In this document: positions 15,681 through 19,937 of the stretch, piece by piece
Position numbering within the stretch: position 1 is the stretch's first letter
Layout of the letters: the number at the start of each line of letters is the position of its first letter
DNA from: an uncultured Mollicutes bacterium
Lineage (GTDB): Bacteria > Bacillota_I > Bacilli_A > ML615J-28 > CAG-313
Direction of reading: 5' to 3'
DNA length: 19,937 nucleotides
NCBI GenBank assembly: GCA_900539265.1
Contig: UQBM01000028.1
Span: forward strand, 1-19,937
Program-made: the position numbers and the translations under genes
Notes under the pieces: generated by a model
What the model was told of the DNA's origin: nothing
Databases searched by the model: none
The model's input: the letters and a program-made list of their open reading frames with translations, nothing else

Positions 15681-17096
15681 ATGAGTGTAAAACATAAGGA
15701 AGTTTTTGGTATAAATGAATCTTTAGCTAAAGAAATTCTAGATGTAGCATTGTCAACAGGTGGTGATTTTGCTGAAGTATTTATTGAAAATACACGTAAT
15801 GATTCAATTGAAATGCGACTTGACAAAATCTCCAGAGTCAATATTTCTAAAGTAAGTGGTGCTGCTTTACGTATTATTAAAGACAATACTGAAGTGAATT
15901 GTTCACTTACTAAATATGGTAAAGATGAATTGCTTGAGGCAGCTAAGACATTAGCTGATAGTTTTTCAGGAAAAAAACATATAGAAGTAGAGCCTTTTGT
16001 TGAAAAAAATATTGAATTAGTAGTTAATCCATTAAGAGTTAGAGGCAATAATCTAAATGAGGAGATAGAATTATTATCAAAAGCTAATAAGGGTGCAAAA
16101 GATTATAGTGATGAAGTTGTTCAAGTAGTTTCCACCATTGTAAAAAAGGAACAAAAGATTTTTGTTTTCGCCAGCGATTCAACTTGGCAAACTGACTATC
16201 GATGTAACAACCGAATTGCCACCCAAGTTGTAGGAAATGATGGAAAATCTATGCAACCTGGTTTTGGCAGTTTTGGTAGAAATCAAGGAATGGAAATGTA
16301 TGATTGCTTTGATGCTTATGCATTTGGTAAGAATGTTGCCAAAGATACAATTGAAATGCTTCATGCTGATGAAATGCAAGGCGGTGAGATGCCAGTAGTA
16401 ATTCATAATGGTTTTGGTGGTGTAATTTTGCATGAAGCATGTGTTCATGGCTTAGAGGCTACTTCAGTTGCTAAAGGAATGTCAGTTTTTTGTGGGAAAA
16501 TTGGTACGAAAGTTGCAAGTGATATTGTAAATGCAGTTGATGATGGAACTAATTTAAATGCTTGGGGTTCTATTAATGTTGATGATGAAGGAACACCATC
16601 GAAATGTAATGTTTTAATCGAAAATGGTATTTTAAAAACCTATCTTGTTGATAAACGAAATTCTCGTAAAATGAATCATCCTATAACAGGTTCTTCAAGA
16701 CGTGAATCATATAAATATCAGACTACATCGCGAATGACCAATACTTATTTCTTAAATGGTAAGTCAACTTTTGAAGAAATTATTCAAAATACAAAATATG
16801 GTCTTTTTGCAAAAGAAATGGGTGGTGGATCAGTAAATCCTGCTACAGGTGAATTCAATTTTGCAGTAAATGTAGCATATATGATTGAAGACGGCAAGAT
16901 CACTAAACCTGTTAAAGGTGCTACTTTAGTAGGATCTGGTAAAGACGTTTTACTTAGAATTGATATGATAGGTAATAATTTATCATGCGGTTATGGAATG
17001 TGTGGATCTGAAAGTGGTTCAATTCCAACAATCGTAGGTCAACCTACAATTCGTGTTTCACATATGACAGTAGGTGGAAAAGGAGGTAATAATTAA
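15681..17096 (+). CDS. tldD: TldD-family metalloprotease subunit
   Basis: The catalytic subunit of the TldD/TldE heterodimeric zinc protease, which threads unfolded peptides into an internal chamber; in E. coli it trims microcin B17 and degrades the CcdA antitoxin. The 471-residue protein carries the HExxxH zinc motif as HEACVHGLEA (His251, Glu252, His256) and the third-ligand region near Cys441, CGSESGSIPTIVGQPTIR. The usual motif is HEAVGHALEGD; the central residues differ but the ligands are kept. AGGAGGT lies 6 bases before ATG 15681. Its stop overlaps the tldE start by one base (TAATG), so equal synthesis of both subunits is likely. No peptide natural product precursor is seen next to it. 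Confidence 0.93.
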   Translation: MSVKHKEVFGINESLAKEILDVALSTGGDFAEVFIENTRNDSIEMRLDKISRVNISKVSGAALRIIKDNTEVNCSLTKYGKDELLEAAKTLADSFSGKKHIEVEPFVEKNIELVVNPLRVRGNNLNEEIELLSKANKGAKDYSDEVVQVVSTIVKKEQKIFVFASDSTWQTDYRCNNRIATQVVGNDGKSMQPGFGSFGRNQGMEMYDCFDAYAFGKNVAKDTIEMLHADEMQGGEMPVVIHNGFGGVILHEACVHGLEATSVAKGMSVFCGKIGTKVASDIVNAVDDGTNLNAWGSINVDDEGTPSKCNVLIENGILKTYLVDKRNSRKMNHPITGSSRRESYKYQTTSRMTNTYFLNGKSTFEEIIQNTKYGLFAKEMGGGSVNPATGEFNFAVNVAYMIEDGKITKPVKGATLVGSGKDVLLRIDMIGNNLSCGYGMCGSESGSIPTIVGQPTIRVSHMTVGGKGGNN

Positions 17097-18427
17097 TGAA
17101 ATTTGAACAAATAATTGCTCGTGGTCTCGAATTGGGTCTAGAAGCAGTAGAAATTTATGCAAGTACCTCAGAAAGTAATACAATAAAAGTAGATGATGGC
17201 AATCTTGAATCATATAATATTAAAAAACTTTTTGGGGTTTCTATTAGAGGTTTATTAAATGGTAAAATGGGATATGTCTATACCGAAACTCTTGAAGATG
17301 ATACAGTGGAAATTTTACTAAAACAATTATTAGAAAATGTAAAACTAATTTCATCAACTGAAGAGGAGTTTATGTTTGCAGGTGGAGCTACTTATCAAGA
17401 AGTACCAAATTTAGAATCTGATTATAAGAACCATTCAACAGCTGAGAAAATTGCAATGTTACAAGATTTAGAGAAGAAAACATTAGCAGTTAGTCCTAAA
17501 ATAGTAAAGGTTGGTTATTGTCAATATAGTGAAACTTCACAAAAAGTTCAAATTATTAATTCAAAAGGACTTGATTTAAATCGCTCCTATTCTTATACAA
17601 CGACAATTATAAGTCCTTTAGCTGCCGAAGGTGATCAAACTGCAATGGGGTTTGCAGGCGATGTTAATCCTACCTTTAGCCAAATTGAAAAAGACCGAAT
17701 GATTAAAGAGGCAACTGAGGAGGCACTTGCTCAACTTGGTGCTAGTTTTGTCAAAACAGGAAGATACCCAGTCGTATTTAAAAGGGATGTGGCTACTGAA
17801 TTATTAAGCGCCTTTTCATCAGTTTTTACAGGAGAAGCAGCTTTGAAGAAAATGACAATCCTTGCTGACAAAGTGGGTGAAAAGGTTTTTGGTGATAATA
17901 TTACTATTATGGATGATCCATTTTATCATGATGCTCTTGTTAAAACCTCATTTGATGATGAGGGTGTACCTTGTAAAACCAAAGCTGTTGTTGAAAATGG
18001 AGTTTTTAATGGCTTATTGCATAGTTTAAAAACTGCACATTATTTTAATGTTGATCCGACAGGAAATGGTTTCAAAATGTCAACTTCTGGAAGTATTTCA
18101 ACAGAACCTACTAATTTATTTATTAAAGAGGGAAATTTATCAAAAGATGAAATTATTTCTACAGTTGAAGAAGGAATTTTTATAACAGAAGTTAAGGGGC
18201 TTCATGCAGGATTAAATCCTATTTCTGGTGATTTCAATGTTCAATCTTCAGGTTATATGATTAAAAATGGTAAAATTGATAAACCTATTACTTTATTTGT
18301 AACATCAGGTAATTTTTTTGATATGATGAAGAATATTGAAGCTATAGGAAATGATATTGAAAAACGCTTCGTTAGTGTTGCTTCTCCAACTTTAAAAGTA
18401 AAATCACTTGCTATTTCTGGAAAGTAA
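17096..18427 (+). CDS. tldE: TldE/PmbA-family protease partner subunit
   Basis: The non-catalytic partner of TldD, 443 residues. It shares the N-terminal DUF (YASTSESNTIKVDDG) and C-terminal barrel architecture of the family (VVENGVFNGLLHSLKTA, GNGFKMSTSGSIST, ITEVKGLHAGLNPISGDF, PITLFVTSGNFFDMM) but has no HExxxH motif, as expected for TldE. It complements the tldD gene immediately before it. A hairpin terminator starts 34 bases after the stop. Confidence 0.93.
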   Translation: MKFEQIIARGLELGLEAVEIYASTSESNTIKVDDGNLESYNIKKLFGVSIRGLLNGKMGYVYTETLEDDTVEILLKQLLENVKLISSTEEEFMFAGGATYQEVPNLESDYKNHSTAEKIAMLQDLEKKTLAVSPKIVKVGYCQYSETSQKVQIINSKGLDLNRSYSYTTTIISPLAAEGDQTAMGFAGDVNPTFSQIEKDRMIKEATEEALAQLGASFVKTGRYPVVFKRDVATELLSAFSSVFTGEAALKKMTILADKVGEKVFGDNITIMDDPFYHDALVKTSFDDEGVPCKTKAVVENGVFNGLLHSLKTAHYFNVDPTGNGFKMSTSGSISTEPTNLFIKEGNLSKDEIISTVEEGIFITEVKGLHAGLNPISGDFNVQSSGYMIKNGKIDKPITLFVTSGNFFDMMKNIEAIGNDIEKRFVSVASPTLKVKSLAISGK

Positions 18428-18460
18428 TAGATAGATTTACTAGATAAAAAATTAATATTT

Positions 18461-18492
18461 GACACCTATGTTTATAGTAGGTGTCTTATTTA
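18461..18492 (+). terminator. Probable terminator after tldE
   Basis: An 8-base perfect stem, GACACCTA (18461-18468) with TAGGTGTC (18478-18485), with a 9-base loop and a short T-rich tail interrupted by A. Confidence 0.65.
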
Positions 18493-18657
18493 TTATATTA
18501 ATTTATATTATAAACTGAAATTATTTATAGATAAATTAAAAATAAATAATATTAAAAATTTTGAAAAATTATTATCTAATTACATAAATTTTAAATATAA
18601 GTAAAAAATATATAAGTAATTTGTTAGGTATAAAATTGATAATACTATGTAAAATAT
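18493..18657. other. AT-rich spacer without recognisable content
   Basis: This part of the 307-base gap after tldE is nearly all A and T. I see no gene, RNA or operator in it; the rest of the gap is filled by the tldE terminator and the next promoter. Confidence 0.5.
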
Positions 18658-18686
18658 TTGATTTTTTCATTAAAACAATCTATAAT
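18658..18686 (+). promoter_or_regulatory. Promoter of the membrane-protein pair
   Basis: TTGATT (18658-18663) and a consensus TATAAT (18681-18686) with 17-base spacing. Transcription should begin near 18693, leaving about 42 bases of leader with AGGAGGT (18721-18727) 7 bases before the ATG. Confidence 0.75.
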
Positions 18687-18734
18687 GAGGACATAAAAAT
18701 GGATAACTATAAAAATATTTAGGAGGTAGATACT

Positions 18735-19172
18735 ATGAAAGAATTATCAACTACTATGCCAGTAAAGACAGAAATTAAGAATTTTATTGTTAGACTTGGC
18801 ATTATCTTTTCAAATATATCTATTTTTTCACTTATTTTGTGTTATTTTGGAATTTTATCTTTTATTTCGACTGCTTTTATTTTACTTGTAGGCTTGGTCA
18901 TAATCGTTTTAACTATTGGTACAATTTTTATCATTGTTCCAGACTATTTTAATATTTTTATGTCAGTCACTGATATTTCTGCAAAAGTTTCTGCTTTCTT
19001 TTTGGACAACTTTTATCTATTTATTTCAATTACAATTTTATCTTCTATACTATCCCTTATACTTATACTTTTAAACAAACAAACTAGATATATAGGAAGA
19101 ATTATTTTTTCAGTTATCATTGTAATAATCGCAATGTTTACTATAATTATTATTGCTATGGGGGTTGTATAA
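18735..19172 (+). CDS. Small integral membrane protein of unknown function
   Basis: A 145-residue protein with a polar 17-residue N terminus (KELSTTMPVKTEIKNF) followed by four predicted membrane helices, roughly residues 18-44, 46-68, 92-113 and 121-144; the last ends at the C terminus. The middle loop around PDYFNIFMSVTD is amphipathic. No family is recognised and no catalytic motif is seen. It has its own promoter and a strong ribosome-binding site and is fused by a TAATG overlap to the next gene, so the two products probably act together in the membrane. Confidence 0.7.
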   Translation: MKELSTTMPVKTEIKNFIVRLGIIFSNISIFSLILCYFGILSFISTAFILLVGLVIIVLTIGTIFIIVPDYFNIFMSVTDISAKVSAFFLDNFYLFISITILSSILSLILILLNKQTRYIGRIIFSVIIVIIAMFTIIIIAMGVV

Positions 19173-19678
19173 TGAAAAGCATTTATTTAAAATTAGTTGG
19201 TATAAATTCAAAAATCATTCCCAATATAATTGTAGATAATCAAAATATAAAGTGTAAGAAAATCAAATTTGATTCTTATGAGGCAATTATACAAACAGAA
19301 AAAGAAGAAATAGAGTTGACTTTTTCAAATCAATTAGAACTTAAGGGAAAATTTTGGTGGCTATTTGCACTAATTTCATTTGTGATTAGTATATTTGGAA
19401 TTTTTGAGCCTCCCTATGACCGTAAATGTATATCAATAAATTGTTTTTTCAAGATTCAATTAAATGATATCAATCAAGTAGAAATAAAATTTAATCGGTT
19501 ATCTTCATCAGGAAAAGCTGTAGAATTAGAAACACAAAATCACGTTGAAGAAATTAAAAATGAGTATTATATCGATAAAATGGCAAAGAAAAGATGGACA
19601 ATAATCTTTATTATAAAAATTATTGTTTGGATAACAATTGCAATTTTAGTTGGATATTTTATTTCTAAAAAGTTTTAA
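19172..19678 (+). CDS. Two-helix membrane protein of unknown function
   Basis: A 168-residue protein with a beta-rich, lysine- and glutamate-rich N-terminal part (residues 1-57), a first membrane helix (about 61-79, FWWLFALISFVISIFG), a second beta-like segment (80-140) containing two cysteines (KCISINCF), and a C-terminal helix (143-165) ending with SKKF. It follows its partner with a one-base TAATG overlap. I do not recognise a family. The layout of a short polytopic protein followed by a bitopic beta-rich one might suggest a sensor, transporter accessory or immunity pair, but nothing in the sequence decides among these. Confidence 0.68.
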   Translation: MKSIYLKLVGINSKIIPNIIVDNQNIKCKKIKFDSYEAIIQTEKEEIELTFSNQLELKGKFWWLFALISFVISIFGIFEPPYDRKCISINCFFKIQLNDINQVEIKFNRLSSSGKAVELETQNHVEEIKNEYYIDKMAKKRWTIIFIIKIIVWITIAILVGYFISKKF

Positions 19679-19937
19679 AAAACGATGAAGTTCTTCGAAC
19701 AATTCCAAGCTAATTTATCAGTAGTAATGATGACATTCTATTAGATTTAAATGAAGAAACTATTCCTTTTTTCATCGCGATTATAAGTATAATAAATAAT
19801 TTAACAGATAAGAAACATAGATAAAATAATTAATTAAATAGTTATATTATAGTAAAAAATAAGAGAAAAGATTATAGAGTTTTGATATGATGTCTCTAAA
19901 GTAGACAGTGAATAAAAATAAAATTATTCACTATTTA
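19679..19937. other. AT-rich tail without a convincing gene
   Basis: A stop-free stretch of about 38 codons (around 19714-19824) would encode a short hydrophobic peptide with the piece NEETIPFFIAIISIINN, but it has no start or ribosome-binding site and may be decayed coding DNA. Near the edge are TGTCT...AGACA (19891-19906 region) and AGTGAATAA...TTATTCACT (19907-19915/19924-19932). Confidence 0.45.
19907..19932. repeat. 9-base perfect inverted repeat near the window edge
   Basis: AGTGAATAA (19907-19915) and TTATTCACT (19924-19932) with an 8-base A-rich loop. No T-run follows directly on either strand, so a terminator is not certain; it may be part of a larger structure cut off by the window end, such as a transposon end. 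Confidence 0.6.

Noticed and set aside
18699..18722. Seven-codon leader peptide MDNYKNI whose stop overlaps the ribosome-binding site of the membrane gene
   Set aside because: Its own GAGG site (18687-18690) is upstream of the predicted transcription start, so it would not be on the message.

Overview
The window joins two unlike pieces of DNA. Bases 1 to about 3240 are relatively GC-rich and carry the remains of a clostridial-type mobilizable element. Everything after that is very AT-rich and reads as the chromosome of a low-GC Bacillota, probably a Bacilli or Mollicutes-allied lineage such as uncultured gut Erysipelotrichales, RF39 or Acholeplasmatales relatives. That placement is inferred from base composition, InlB-type repeat proteins, a SpoVIF-like protein and gene style, not from a search. 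TGA serves as a stop (the aroE-aroK fusion ends in an ATGA overlap with aroQ), so this is not a code-4 mollicute.

Region 1 (1-3240): a 48-base AT-rich tip made of two 24-base near-repeats looks like one end of an IS21-family element that has cut off the 5' part of a MOBP-type relaxase gene. The relaxase remnant overlaps, in another frame, a coiled-coil membrane protein gene. A TnpW-like small gene and a large serine recombinase with DUF4368-type tail follow, the latter with a textbook promoter. The element ends just past the recombinase stop, in a run of small palindromes.

Region 2 (3245-5869): the 3' remnant of a large surface or secreted protein gene with three InlB/Listeria-Bacteroides repeats on an exact 210-base period, two OB-fold-like domains and two copies of an Ig-like plus beta-trefoil-like module. 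The frame has no usable start because the mobile element sits in it. A strong terminator follows.

Region 3 (5959-15236): a tightly packed operon with every step from PEP and erythrose-4-phosphate to phenylalanine and tyrosine: aminotransferase, pheA, aroB, aroC, aroE-aroK fusion, aroQ, aroA, tyrA, and a type I-alpha DAHP synthase gene. Ten of the activities are obvious by motif; several genes overlap by 4 to 23 bases, suggesting translational coupling. Only one chorismate mutase is present (in PheA), so the tyrosine branch must share its prephenate unless another mutase exists elsewhere. The leader is too short for a T-box or attenuator, so control is probably allosteric (an ACT domain on PheA) or through promoter-binding regulators.

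Region 4 (15288-19937): a SpoVIF-like small protein closed by a strong hairpin terminator; a tldD-tldE metalloprotease pair with its own promoter and terminator; a promoter-driven pair of small membrane proteins of unknown function; and a 259-base tail without a convincing gene but with two inverted repeats near the window edge.
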